Below, piece after piece: positions 7,414-15,088 of a DNA stretch of 27,706 nucleotides; the first letter of the stretch is position 1, and the number at the start of each line of letters is the position of its first letter. Under the pieces are notes generated by a model. It ran no database searches. It was not told where the DNA came from and saw nothing but the letters and a program-made list of their open reading frames with translations. The DNA is taken from contig CAZHSI010000018.1 of assembly GCA_964535195.1 (NCBI GenBank), positions 1 to 27,706 of the forward strand. The letters run 5' to 3'. Origin of the DNA: UBA9339 sp964535195 (GTDB lineage Bacteria > Pseudomonadota > Gammaproteobacteria > UBA9339). The translations under genes and the position numbers were made by a program.

Positions 7414-8415
7414 TTATCTGGCGCCCCCCTTTTTAAAATCAAGCATTTTTTTAAGTGGTACTAGCGCTTTTTTAATGATTTTAGCTGGTATCTGCACCTC
7501 TTCTTTATCGGTAACGAGGCAGTCTTCAATGCTATTAAGAGTATTCATGGCCATCCAAGGACAGTGGGCGCAGCTTTTACAGGTGGCTCCGGTACCACTA
7601 GTTGGGGCTACAATAAAAATCTTCTGTGGGGATCTTTGCTGCATTTTGTAAAGGATCCCAGAGTCGGTAGCTACGATAAATGTGCTATTAGGCATTTTTT
7701 CTGACGCTGCTAGTAATTGTGAAGTTGAACCCACAACATCTGCCAACTCTATGACGGCTGGCGGTGACTCTGGGTGGGCTAATATTGCTGCTTCTGGATA
7801 CAACTTTTTAAGTTGTAAAATACCTTTTGCTTTAAATTTTTCATGTACTACGCACGAGCCTTGCCATAAAAGCATATCGGCTCCAGTTAGATGTTGAATA
7901 TATGAGCCTAAATAACGATCTGGGGCCCAAATTATTTTTTCTCCTTGATCATGTAGATGTTGAATAACTTGGATGGCAATGCTTGAGGTTACTACCCAAT
8001 CAGCGAGTGCTTTTACTGCGGCTGAAGTGTTGGCATAAACTACCACGGTTCTATCGGAGTTTACTTTACAAAATTTGGCAAATTCCGGGGCAGGGCAGCA
8101 GAAATCTAGCGAACAGTCGGCGGCTAAAGTTGGCATTAGGATTTGTTTTTCTGGATTTAAAATTTTGGCGGTTTCACCCATAAAGCGTACGCCAGCAACT
8201 ATCAGAGTTTTAGCTGAGGTATTACTACCAAACACTGCCATTTCCATAGAGTCGCCGACGAACCCACCACTTTCCTCGGCAAGCTTCTGTATATCCGCAT
8301 GCACATAAAAATGAGCAATTAGTACCGCATTTTTTTCTTTTAGAAGACGCTTAATTCGATTAAAACGATGTAACTTTTGCTCTTCGTCTAATATTACTTG
8401 AGAATGAAATATCAT
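7414..8415 (-). CDS. nadA: quinolinate synthase NadA
   Basis: [4Fe-4S] enzyme that condenses iminoaspartate with dihydroxyacetone phosphate to quinolinate in de novo NAD synthesis. The three cluster cysteines are Cys101 (A-A-D-C-S-L), Cys188 (W-Q-G-S-C-V-V-H-E) and Cys285 (C-K-S-C-A-H-C-P-W-M-A-M-N). All three are offset by the same 12 residues from E. coli C113, C200 and C297, so the 333-residue enzyme is simply shorter at the N-terminus. H-F-Y and the G-D-S segment also fit. nadB and nadC are not in the window. It sits between two effector-like genes on the same strand, an unusual setting for this enzyme. Confidence 0.96.
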   Translation of the reverse strand: MIFHSQVILDEEQKLHRFNRIKRLLKEKNAVLIAHFYVHADIQKLAEESGGFVGDSMEMAVFGSNTSAKTLIVAGVRFMGETAKILNPEKQILMPTLAADCSLDFCCPAPEFAKFCKVNSDRTVVVYANTSAAVKALADWVVTSSIAIQVIQHLHDQGEKIIWAPDRYLGSYIQHLTGADMLLWQGSCVVHEKFKAKGILQLKKLYPEAAILAHPESPPAVIELADVVGSTSQLLAASEKMPNSTFIVATDSGILYKMQQRSPQKIFIVAPTSGTGATCKSCAHCPWMAMNTLNSIEDCLVTDKEEVQIPAKIIKKALVPLKKMLDFKKGGAR

Positions 8416-8434
8416 AAGTTTTTAAACCTAACAA

Positions 8435-8443
8435 AGTATAACA
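8435..8443 (-). promoter_or_regulatory. candidate extended -10 promoter of nadA
   Basis: On the minus strand TGTTATACT is an extended -10 (TGnTATACT) about 20 bases before the nadA start. A TTGGGT lies about 19 bases upstream as a weak -35. The call rests on motif and position only. Confidence 0.45.
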
Positions 8444-8499
8444 TAATTTTTTGGCGATTACCCAACTATATTATTTTGCTTTTCTTGACGTTTCATTGG

Positions 8500-8526
8500 A
8501 TAACCATATGAAAATAATATGGTTAT
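8500..8526. other. 10-bp perfect inverted repeat between nadA and the ankyrin gene
   Basis: ATAACCATAT and ATATGGTTAT flank a 7-base loop. It lies downstream of the ankyrin gene and upstream of the nadA promoter on the minus strand. It may act as a weak terminator or a protein-binding site. No run of U follows it in the minus-strand transcript, so an intrinsic terminator is doubtful. Confidence 0.4.
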
Positions 8527-8570
8527 TTCTTAAAAAACAATGGATTGGTTACAAAAAAGGGGGGCGCTTT

Positions 8571-9968
8571 TTATGCCAATAACTTTTCAAGGTTAATGCC
8601 ATACTCTTCTAAATAATTAGTAAAGTTTTGCCAAAGTGAGTTATCTTGTTCTTTATTAAAGGTTTTTGCGTAACAGTTTAGTATTGGTAGGTATTCTGGC
8701 TGTGATAATATGGCAAGAATTTTATTAGATTTTAGGCGATCTTTTGAGTTTTTGTTGTCACAAGACTGAAACAAGATAGCGGCCAGTAAGGCTGCTTTCG
8801 TACATCTGCGTGCCGGTTCCGATTCTTTAAGGCTTTGGATACAAAAATCTAGCGACCTAGTATTGTTCCAATCTTGCCATTCATGATAAAAATTTAGTGC
8901 ATCCTTTTCGCAACCTTCAACTTTATTGGCCCCCCTTTCATCGAGGAGCATTTGGAACATAAGGGCTGGGATAACTGCTTCTACATTTGCCCAAGAACAA
9001 TTGCCAGTTTTTTGTATGGGTATACCAAGAGTTCTTTTTGGTTGTAACCCTAATTGGTTAATTAACCCGGAATTAATAAATTCTGGATATTGACGTTTAT
9101 ATAAAAGTTCACGACATAGGGCTTTAGTAAAAAGGGGTTGGTGTCGCAAGTGATAGTAAATTACCGTACCGTGTTCTCTACCGTATGCACCACGATCGCA
9201 GCGGATTAGTTTGTCAAAGTATTTAATTAAAGTAATGGCGTGGCCACCAAAAGAAATCGGCAAGATCAGGGGCTCAGTATTTAATAGCATATTGATTTTG
9301 TCGAGGAATTGTTTAATGTCTATTAAATAATGTTGCAGCCTGAGAAGTTCAACGGCAGTTTTTAGGGAATGAATAATTTTATCGATATGAGGAAAGTATT
9401 GACGTAATTTTTTTGCAGCAAAACTATGTCTAAAGTCACTTAGAGAGCTTGCTACGACTTCTAAAGTAAATCTTAAATAAAAACCTTCTAATTCAACTTC
9501 AATAAAGACGTTATGCGTATCGACAATATCTATTCTACCTTCAAGTTCAAATCCATGACCAATCAACTTAGAGTTTAAGAAATCTTGAGCAAAATGTAGC
9601 TTGGCTCCTGATGACATTAGGAGTTTTTTTACTTCTTGTTGATTTTTCAGAAGTGGCATAACCAGTATTGGTTGACCACCACTAGAATAAGCATTGGGAT
9701 TAGCATGGTAATGTAAATATAAGTTACATAGCTCTAGATTATTATTATCTGCGGCCCAAAAGAGGGCGGTTCTGCCAGTTAAATCGGTAAAATCAGCCGC
9801 AGCACCTGCTGCTAACAGCAGTTTAGCTTTAGGTACACTATTAATGATGGCGGTTTGAATTAGGGGAGTATAACCATATTCATCAATGACATTGAGCTTA
9901 GTGGTGCGTTTTAAAAGGTCTGCTACCTCTTGGTTAGAACCGTAGATTATTGTTTTTGACAAGGACAT
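8571..9968 (-). CDS. ankH: ankyrin-repeat effector with C-terminal cysteine-protease-like domain (AnkH-like)
   Basis: 465-residue protein. Ankyrin repeats cover about residues 30-126, with Y-G-Y-T-P-L-I-Q-T-A, G-R-T-A-L-F-W-A-A-D and a more diverged third unit, perhaps preceded by a half repeat. The larger C-terminal part holds F-G-G-H-A-I-T-L-I (His243), C-D-R-G (Asp258) and K-T-G-N-C-S-W-A-N-V-E-A (Cys324), a plausible cysteine-protease-like set. Size and architecture match Legionella AnkH/LegA3, a Dot/Icm effector conserved across that genus; I recall this from knowledge of the family rather than an alignment. The C-terminus N-Y-L-E-E-Y-G-I-N-L-E-K-L-L-A is moderately acidic, compatible with a type IV secretion signal. 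It follows a 120-codon gene by 27 bases, probably one operon. AAAGGA lies 12 bases before the ATG, somewhat distant. Confidence 0.8.
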   Translation of the reverse strand: MSLSKTIIYGSNQEVADLLKRTTKLNVIDEYGYTPLIQTAIINSVPKAKLLLAAGAAADFTDLTGRTALFWAADNNNLELCNLYLHYHANPNAYSSGGQPILVMPLLKNQQEVKKLLMSSGAKLHFAQDFLNSKLIGHGFELEGRIDIVDTHNVFIEVELEGFYLRFTLEVVASSLSDFRHSFAAKKLRQYFPHIDKIIHSLKTAVELLRLQHYLIDIKQFLDKINMLLNTEPLILPISFGGHAITLIKYFDKLIRCDRGAYGREHGTVIYYHLRHQPLFTKALCRELLYKRQYPEFINSGLINQLGLQPKRTLGIPIQKTGNCSWANVEAVIPALMFQMLLDERGANKVEGCEKDALNFYHEWQDWNNTRSLDFCIQSLKESEPARRCTKAALLAAILFQSCDNKNSKDRLKSNKILAILSQPEYLPILNCYAKTFNKEQDNSLWQNFTNYLEEYGINLEKLLA

Positions 9969-9995
9969 AAGAATAATAATTCCTTTAACTAGATC

Positions 9996-10358
9996 TTAAA
10001 ACGGTTGTGGTCTCATATGTTGTTCGTATAAAAACTTTTTTTGTTTCTTTTGGCCTAATTCTAAATTTAGTCTATTTTGTAGTTCTTCTGTCATTTCTTC
10101 AGTACGTTTGTCTGCTTCATCTAGAGTTCTTTCATCGGCAACCAGAATAGAAGCTAAATCAGATGAGGCACCGATCGGCATATCCATGAGAAATGGGTGA
10201 CCTTCAAATAGTGGCGGGGCATTACTTGCTGCTCCGCCTTTACCATCATCATCTTCGTGGTAAGCGCGGCGTGGCGCAACCCGTCCGAAACGGCGATACC
10301 ACTTGGCCAAACGCTCGCCAAGCTCGGCTTTAAGTTTTGCTGGTATTCTCTTGGACAT
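9996..10358 (-). CDS. unrecognised 120-residue protein upstream of the AnkH-like gene
   Basis: I do not recognise a family. The N-terminal third is strongly basic (K-R-I-P-A-K-L-K, W-Y-R-R-F-G-R-V-A-P-R-R), followed by an acidic D-D-D-G-K-G-G stretch. The C-terminal 45 residues are charged and helix-prone, with possible coiled coil (D-E-A-D-K-R-T-E-E-M-T-E-E-L), ending M-R-P-Q-P-F. There is no signal peptide or membrane segment. The first part of the gene is visibly richer in G+C than its surroundings. The gene runs in the same direction as the AnkH-like gene, 27 bases ahead, so a linked role such as partner or chaperone is possible but unproven. No clear Shine-Dalgarno precedes the ATG. Confidence 0.65.
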   Translation of the reverse strand: MSKRIPAKLKAELGERLAKWYRRFGRVAPRRAYHEDDDGKGGAASNAPPLFEGHPFLMDMPIGASSDLASILVADERTLDEADKRTEEMTEELQNRLNLELGQKKQKKFLYEQHMRPQPF

Positions 10359-10402
10359 TGAAGTAATTTTATATTATTTTACTTGGCGTGGGAATGTACT
10401 GC

Positions 10403-10421
10403 AGCTAAATTAAATTTAGCT
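10403..10421. promoter_or_regulatory. 8-bp palindrome in the divergent promoter region
   Basis: AGCTAAAT and ATTTAGCT flank TAA. The site lies between the divergent 120-codon gene and the permease, touching repeat copy B. Its form is that of a regulator operator, but no regulator gene is adjacent. Confidence 0.35.
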
Positions 10422-10491
10422 TTGTTGCCCCCTATTTTTTGCGATCCTCGTTTATGTAACAGTGACCTCCGGTCGCAAAAAATAAGAGCAC
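10419..10491 (-). repeat. dispersed palindromic repeat, copy B
   Basis: Reverse-complement relative of 4536-4614. It contains a 12-bp perfect inverted repeat, TATTTTTTGCGA (10433-10444) with TCGCAAAAAATA (10473-10484), around a 28-base loop. It occupies the 205-base gap between the divergent genes at 10358 and 10573. The rest of the gap holds the small palindrome next to it and unassigned promoter sequence. In the rightward direction a T6 run follows the hairpin after a few bases. Confidence 0.65.
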
Positions 10492-10572
10492 TTTTTTGAG
10501 TTTAACTGACGAGCGGTCTAGTTACACTAGTAATTTCAGCTGAAAACCTGTTTACAAGTATGGGTGAGATTT

Positions 10573-11805
10573 ATGAACAGAAGTAAGTTTATTGGTAGCG
10601 TCTTGATTGTGATTGGTACCACTATTGGTGCGGGGATCTTAGCATTGCCGCTTGTTTGTGCGCCACTTGGCGGATTTTTATCAACTATCTTGTTGCTCGT
10701 TATTTGGGCTCTTATGACCCTAACCGGCCTACTAGTTTTAGAGGCAACTTTATCTCTCGATGCTGCTGCTTGTAGCTTTAGCAGTATGGCAGAAAAAACC
10801 ACCGGTTACCTAGGAAAGATTATTGTTTGGCTGTTGTGTTTATTATTATTATACGCTTTGACTGCAGCCTATATTGCTGGAGCCTCTTCTTTGTTAAGAC
10901 ATCTCTTTTCTTATTATTTTAACATTAACATATCTAATTTTGTTAGTGCGATACTATTTGTGCTTGTCTTAGGTGTGGCAGTTTTTTGGAGTACGCGAGC
11001 TACCGATATTTTAAATCGTGGTCTTATCAGTATTAAAGGCTTTTTATTGTTGGTTGCGCTAATACTTTTAATGCCACATGTAGATTTCTCATCGCTTCTT
11101 ACCCCAGAAGTTGTCAGTGAGAATAAGTACTTATTTGCAGCTTTACCCATCTTTATTACTTCTTTTGGTTATCATACGGTTATTCCCAGTATCCGCGCCT
11201 ATGTCGGTGATAAAACTCGGGAGTTGCGTAATATAATTATATGGGCAACCACCGCTTCATTAGTGGTTTACCTTGCTTGGATATTGATCGTTTTAAATAT
11301 TGTGCCGCTTACTGGTGATAATAGTTTTGCAGAAATAGCTAACCAAAAAACCTCAGTTGGCGGTTTAGCTATGGCCATTGCTGCGTTTACTAGTAACAAG
11401 TGGGGGGTGATATATAGTTTTAATGGTTTTTCTAACGTGGCAATGACTACCTCTTTTTTGGGGGTAGCTCTAGGTTTGTTTGACTTTATTGCTGATGGCT
11501 TAAAACGTCCCAATACCCGTTTGGGTCGTTTGCAAACAGCGAGCTTGACTTTTATTCCACCATTTATTTTTGCAATATATTATCCCCAGGGGTTTATTTT
11601 GGCTTTAAGTTATGCCGCGATTTTTGTAACCATGCTTGAGATTGTTTTTCCGGCCCTTATGGTTTATCGATTACGTTATGTTAAAAATAATCTAGTGTCA
11701 CCTTACCGGGTGTTTTGTGGTAAATGGTTGCTATTTCTTGTTGGCGTAAGCGGTATTGCTTTGATTATTATTCAGATTTTTCTTAGAGTGATAGCGGTTC
11801 CTTAA
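10573..11805 (+). CDS. aromatic amino-acid permease (TyrP/Mtr/TnaB family)
   Basis: Hydrophobic 410-residue transporter with about 11 membrane segments. The first carries G-T-T-I-G-A-G-I-L-A-L-P, the helix-1 signature of the hydroxy/aromatic amino-acid permease family, which imports tyrosine, tryptophan or phenylalanine with protons. S-F-G-Y-H-T-V-I-P-S in the middle is also typical. A GTG at 10564 would add three residues; the ATG at 10573 is preferred because GGTGAG then serves as ribosome site. Intracellular Legionellales often carry several tyrP-like genes. Substrate choice cannot be told from sequence. It stands alone, divergent from the effector block. Confidence 0.88.
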   Translation: MNRSKFIGSVLIVIGTTIGAGILALPLVCAPLGGFLSTILLLVIWALMTLTGLLVLEATLSLDAAACSFSSMAEKTTGYLGKIIVWLLCLLLLYALTAAYIAGASSLLRHLFSYYFNINISNFVSAILFVLVLGVAVFWSTRATDILNRGLISIKGFLLLVALILLMPHVDFSSLLTPEVVSENKYLFAALPIFITSFGYHTVIPSIRAYVGDKTRELRNIIIWATTASLVVYLAWILIVLNIVPLTGDNSFAEIANQKTSVGGLAMAIAAFTSNKWGVIYSFNGFSNVAMTTSFLGVALGLFDFIADGLKRPNTRLGRLQTASLTFIPPFIFAIYYPQGFILALSYAAIFVTMLEIVFPALMVYRLRYVKNNLVSPYRVFCGKWLLFLVGVSGIALIIIQIFLRVIAVP

Positions 11806-11830
11806 AATACAAAACGTTGACATGTATTTT
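11804..11830 (+). terminator. possible AT-rich terminator hairpin after the permease
   Basis: AAAATACA, overlapping the stop codon, pairs perfectly with TGTATTTT at 11823-11830 around an 11-base loop, and two more T follow. The stem has little G+C, so termination would be weak. The loop contains the TTGACA proposed as a -35 for the next unit. Confidence 0.3.
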
Positions 11831-11844
11831 TTGTAATATACACT
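11817..11844 (+). promoter_or_regulatory. candidate sigma-70 promoter for the accD unit
   Basis: A consensus TTGACA (11817-11822), 16 bases, then TACACT (11839-11844, 4 of 6 matches). It would drive the small ORF and accD-folC-dedD-cvpA. Confidence 0.4.
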
Positions 11845-11910
11845 CGTCAATAGAAATCGGTTGGTTCGTATTATCGCCACACGTGACATGAGTAAAAGGG
11901 CGGGTTATTT

Positions 11911-12072
11911 ATGAAAAAGATTCCAAAATTTAAAAATTATGTAAAAGAAGCTAATTTTGGGGAAAATAAAGATTCGATAGCTTATATACATTGGTCAAGG
12001 ACTAAGAAGGTGGATGGTCTTGCCAAATTTGAAACCATCTACTTTTCAGGTAAATATTATGAGCTGGTTTAA
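11911..12072 (+). CDS. possible small ORF overlapping the accD start
   Basis: A 53-codon frame beginning M-K-K-I-P-K-F-K-N-Y and ending K-Y-Y-E-L-V, lysine-rich and without a membrane segment. It fills most of the permease-accD gap and overlaps accD by 14 bases, an arrangement typical of translational coupling. A GGGCGGG lies 6 bases before its ATG. I recognise no family. It could be a leader peptide, a remnant of a larger gene or chance. Confidence 0.35.
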   Translation: MKKIPKFKNYVKEANFGENKDSIAYIHWSRTKKVDGLAKFETIYFSGKYYELV

Positions 12073-12931
12073 ACGGTTAATTGCTACGAAGATCTCTACT
12101 GATCACTCCCAACGCAAAGGGGTGCCGGAAGGAATCTGGGCTAAGTGTAATGCTTGTAATTCTCCCGTTTATCATGCTGAACTCGAACACAATTTATTTG
12201 TGTGCCTGCGGTGTAATTATCATTTTCGTATTACTGCGCGGCAACGTATTGATATATTTTTAGACAAGAATGATCGTTATGAACTTGCAACGGAAGTTGA
12301 ACCTATCGATCGTCTTAAATTTAAAGATGTAAAAAAATATAAAGATCGATTGGCTGCAGCCCAAGAAGCTACTGGCGAAAAAGATGCATTGGTAGCCATG
12401 AAAGGTAGAGTAAAAAATATCCAAATAGTTGGGACTTTTTTTGATTTTAACTTTATTGGCGGTTCAATGGGCGGGGCAGTGGGGGAAAAATTTGTATGTG
12501 CTATTAACGCATGTTTAGCTGAACGTTTGCCGTTAGTTAATTTCTCCTCAAGTGGTGGTGCCAGAATGCAGGAAGGTTTAATATCTTTAATGCAAATGGC
12601 AAAAACTAGTGCCGCTTTGGCTAAGCTTGCAAGTCAAGATATCCCTTTTATTTCGGTTTTAACCGACCCAACAACTGGTGGAGTTTCTGCTAGTTTGGCA
12701 ACACTGGGTGACATTATTATTGCTGAACCCGGCGCTTTAATTGGATTTGCTGGGCAACGCGTAATCGAACAAACTGTAAGACAACAATTACCCGAAGGGT
12801 TTCAACGCAGCCAGTTCCTCTTGGATCACGGCGCTATTGATATGATTGTTTCCCGCCATGATATGAGAAATGTTATTGCCAGTCTCCTTGCTAAATTATT
12901 GCATCTAGAAGATCCTAAACATATTGAATAA
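12059..12931 (+). CDS. accD: acetyl-CoA carboxylase carboxyltransferase subunit beta (AccD)
   Basis: Beta subunit of the carboxyltransferase that makes malonyl-CoA. The N-terminal zinc ribbon has Cys30, Cys33, Cys49 and Cys52 (C-N-A-C and C-L-R-C). The crotonase-fold body carries S-S-G-G-A-R-M-Q-E-G and T-D-P-T-T-G-G-V-S-A-S. The 290-residue product from the ATG at 12059 begins M-S-W-F-K-R-L, like the usual M-S-W-F-x-K-L. An ATG at 12014 would add 15 unrelated residues. accA is not in the window. It heads the accD-folC-dedD-cvpA series. Confidence 0.96.
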   Translation: MSWFKRLIATKISTDHSQRKGVPEGIWAKCNACNSPVYHAELEHNLFVCLRCNYHFRITARQRIDIFLDKNDRYELATEVEPIDRLKFKDVKKYKDRLAAAQEATGEKDALVAMKGRVKNIQIVGTFFDFNFIGGSMGGAVGEKFVCAINACLAERLPLVNFSSSGGARMQEGLISLMQMAKTSAALAKLASQDIPFISVLTDPTTGGVSASLATLGDIIIAEPGALIGFAGQRVIEQTVRQQLPEGFQRSQFLLDHGAIDMIVSRHDMRNVIASLLAKLLHLEDPKHIE

Positions 12932-13023
12932 GAAAATATCGTAACTGCAAGCGTAGCTTAACATTTTGTTAGAACACAATAAAATTATGCTGAATGGTTA
13001 CAATATATTTTACGAGGATATAG

Positions 13024-14283
13024 ATGGGTTTAACTGGTTGGTTATCTTACCTTGAGTCTTTACCCTCCGGTTTGACAAACAAGTCGCTGGCGGCCGTAAA
13101 AAAAATTGCCAGCAAACTAGATTTACTTAATTTTACCGGAAAAATAATCACTGTAGCAGGTACCAACGGTAAGGGTTCAAACGTAATTTTTTTGGAATCT
13201 ATTTTATTAGCCTCCGGTTTAAAAACTGGTGCTTTTATTTCTCCCCATGTTTTGAATTATACGGAACGGATCCGTTTAAATGGTAAAGATGTTGATGATG
13301 ATACTTTATGTCAAGCGTTTACCTTGGTTGAGCAGGCTCGAGCTAACACAACTCTTAGTTATTTCGAATTTAGCACCCTTGCGGCCCTAGTTATTTTTAA
13401 GCAATATTCCCCTGATGTTTTAATACTAGAGGTAGGTTTGGGTGGTAAATTTGATGCAGTGAATATTTTAGATAGTGATATTGCGGTTATTACTACTATT
13501 GCTTTAGATCATACTGCTATTTTGGGAGATACTCGAGAGGCGATCGGCAGAGAAAAAGCTGGTATTATGCGGCGATCACGCCCCTTAGTTTGCGGTGAAA
13601 ATATGCCAGCAAGTGTGTATGCGATAGCTCGTGGTTTATCAGTAGAGTTATATGCTCTTCGCCAAGATTTTTCTTATATTGAGAAAAATGATTGTTGGCA
13701 TTGGTATCATAATGATGCCGTTATAGAAAACTTGCCTAAACCACGTTTGCCGATAGCTAGCGCCGCATTGGCTTTGATGGTATTAAAATTGTTGTATAAA
13801 GGCAAAATATCGCGGTTAGCCATTGATAACGGCTTAAAAAATGCTTTTTTGTCTGGCCGTTTTGAAGAACAGGGGTTTGCGGGTAAAAAGGTTGTGTTAG
13901 ATGGTGCACATAATGCTGAAGCTACAAGCTTACTTGCCAAAAACCTAAGCCGTGAGAAGATAAATGGCCGTATTTTAGCGGTAGTAAGTATGTTTAAAGA
14001 TAAAGACATGGTAGCAAGTTTTGCTCCTTTGGCAAGCGTGGTAGATCGATGGTATGTGGGAGTATTACCTTTTAAGCGGGCAGCTTCCGCAGAGCAGTTG
14101 TCGCATGCTTTGCAGGAAAATGGGGTTACTAACTTTACTCTATTTCCTGATGTTAAAACATCTTTTACACAAGCGATTGCAGAATGCCAAGAAAAAGATA
14201 GAATAGTGGCGTTTGGATCTTTTTATACGATTGCAGAAATTCTAGAAAACATTTTGGAGAGTAACAGTGAGCCCAGAAAATAA
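13024..14283 (+). CDS. folC: folylpolyglutamate / dihydrofolate synthase (FolC)
   Basis: Mur-ligase-like enzyme that adds glutamate to dihydropteroate and folates, 419 residues. Visible motifs are the P-loop V-A-G-T-N-G-K-G-S (about 44-52), S-P-H-V-L-N-Y-T-E-R-I, E-V-G-L-G-G-K-F-D-A-V-N, L-D-H-T-A-I-L-G-D-T, R-E-K-A-G-I-M and D-G-A-H-N. GAGG at 13014-13017 is well placed before the ATG. It starts 92 bases after accD and overlaps dedD by 17 bases, so folC and dedD are probably coupled. Confidence 0.95.
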   Translation: MGLTGWLSYLESLPSGLTNKSLAAVKKIASKLDLLNFTGKIITVAGTNGKGSNVIFLESILLASGLKTGAFISPHVLNYTERIRLNGKDVDDDTLCQAFTLVEQARANTTLSYFEFSTLAALVIFKQYSPDVLILEVGLGGKFDAVNILDSDIAVITTIALDHTAILGDTREAIGREKAGIMRRSRPLVCGENMPASVYAIARGLSVELYALRQDFSYIEKNDCWHWYHNDAVIENLPKPRLPIASAALALMVLKLLYKGKISRLAIDNGLKNAFLSGRFEEQGFAGKKVVLDGAHNAEATSLLAKNLSREKINGRILAVVSMFKDKDMVASFAPLASVVDRWYVGVLPFKRAASAEQLSHALQENGVTNFTLFPDVKTSFTQAIAECQEKDRIVAFGSFYTIAEILENILESNSEPRK

Positions 14284-15079
14284 ACAACGCATTGTTGGTA
14301 TTGTCGTATTAGTAGCATTTATTGCTTTATTAATCCCATTTTTATTTACTAGTGGTCTTAAAAAGAAGGAGCAAGCAGTTGGTAGTAATGAAACTACTAC
14401 TTCTATCCCTGTTAATGAGACAAGCGCACCAGCGCCTAGTGCTGAGCTGTCGTCAGCTGGCAATTTACAGACGCCTCCTGCTGTCGCGCCCACTGCAACT
14501 GAAACTCTATCCTCTTCGCAGTTGCCAAAAGAGGAGAGCAATTCTGCCGCTAATGCTGTAGACCTACCAGTGACTACCACAGAAGTAGCAACCTCAAACA
14601 CGCCAAGTGTACCAAGTGTCCCGAACGTAGCAAATGTAACAAATGTACCAAGCGTACCAAGTGTACCGAGCGTATCAAATGTACCAAGTGTGCCGGAAAC
14701 AGCTACTAACGTTATACCTGAAGCCAATGTAGCTGCTACCGAAGCGAATAATATCAAAGAGCCTGTCGTAACAACACCAAAGAGTGTAACCAAGACTAAA
14801 TTGGCTACTAAAAAGTTGGCAGTCGCTAAGGGCAATAGCAAGTTATCTTGGTCAGTGCAAGTCGGAAGTTTTTCTGATAAGCAACGAATGCAAAAGATGG
14901 TTTCCAAGTTACAAGCTAGTGGCTATAAGGTTTTTTTACAAAAGATTAGTACGACTCGTGGTTTAATGATTCGAGTTTTAGTAGGTCGTGAAGCCACTCA
15001 AGCTAAGGCAGAGAAAATTTCTCAGCAGCTAAACAAAAAATTAAAGCTTAATGGGCGTGTGGTAAATAATAAAAAGTGA
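14267..15079 (+). CDS. dedD: DedD-like SPOR-domain cell-division protein
   Basis: Septal-ring protein that binds denuded peptidoglycan through its SPOR domain. A short cytoplasmic start (S-P-E-N-K-Q-R-I) leads into one membrane segment at about residues 10-29. A long low-complexity linker rich in S, T, P, V and N follows, then a SPOR domain over the last 75 residues (W-S-V-Q-V-G-S-F-S-D, I-R-V-L-V-G). Starts at GTG with GGAGAG five bases upstream, inside the end of folC. Position before cvpA is as in E. coli. The linker holds ten tripeptide repeats. Confidence 0.9.
   Translation: MSPENKQRIVGIVVLVAFIALLIPFLFTSGLKKKEQAVGSNETTTSIPVNETSAPAPSAELSSAGNLQTPPAVAPTATETLSSSQLPKEESNSAANAVDLPVTTTEVATSNTPSVPSVPNVANVTNVPSVPSVPSVSNVPSVPETATNVIPEANVAATEANNIKEPVVTTPKSVTKTKLATKKLAVAKGNSKLSWSVQVGSFSDKQRMQKMVSKLQASGYKVFLQKISTTRGLMIRVLVGREATQAKAEKISQQLNKKLKLNGRVVNNKK
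14603..14692 (+). repeat. ten tandem 9-base units encoding x-S/N-V in the DedD linker
   Basis: Ten units varying around CCAAGTGTA encode P-S-V, P-N-V, A-N-V, T-N-V or S-N-V. The period is exact but third positions differ, so the array is not a fresh slippage product. It lies in the periplasmic linker between membrane segment and SPOR domain, where length variation is tolerated. Confidence 0.8.
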
Positions 15080-15088
15080 GTAATATAA

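Noticed and set aside
8500..8526. Strong intrinsic terminator for the ankyrin gene
   Set aside because: The hairpin is AT-rich and lacks a following U run on the minus strand, so it is kept only as an inverted repeat.
13009..13018. TTTACGAGGA before folC as another end of the MITE-like element
   Set aside because: No matching opposite arm is present nearby; it is more simply the folC ribosome site.
14603..14692. Short regular repeats that could suggest a CRISPR array
   Set aside because: The 9-base units have no spacers and keep the dedD frame throughout.
14242..14907. 221-codon minus-strand frame with T-L-G-T-L-G-T-F repeats
   Set aside because: It is the antisense of the dedD linker repeats; dedD is supported by its membrane segment, SPOR domain and gene order.
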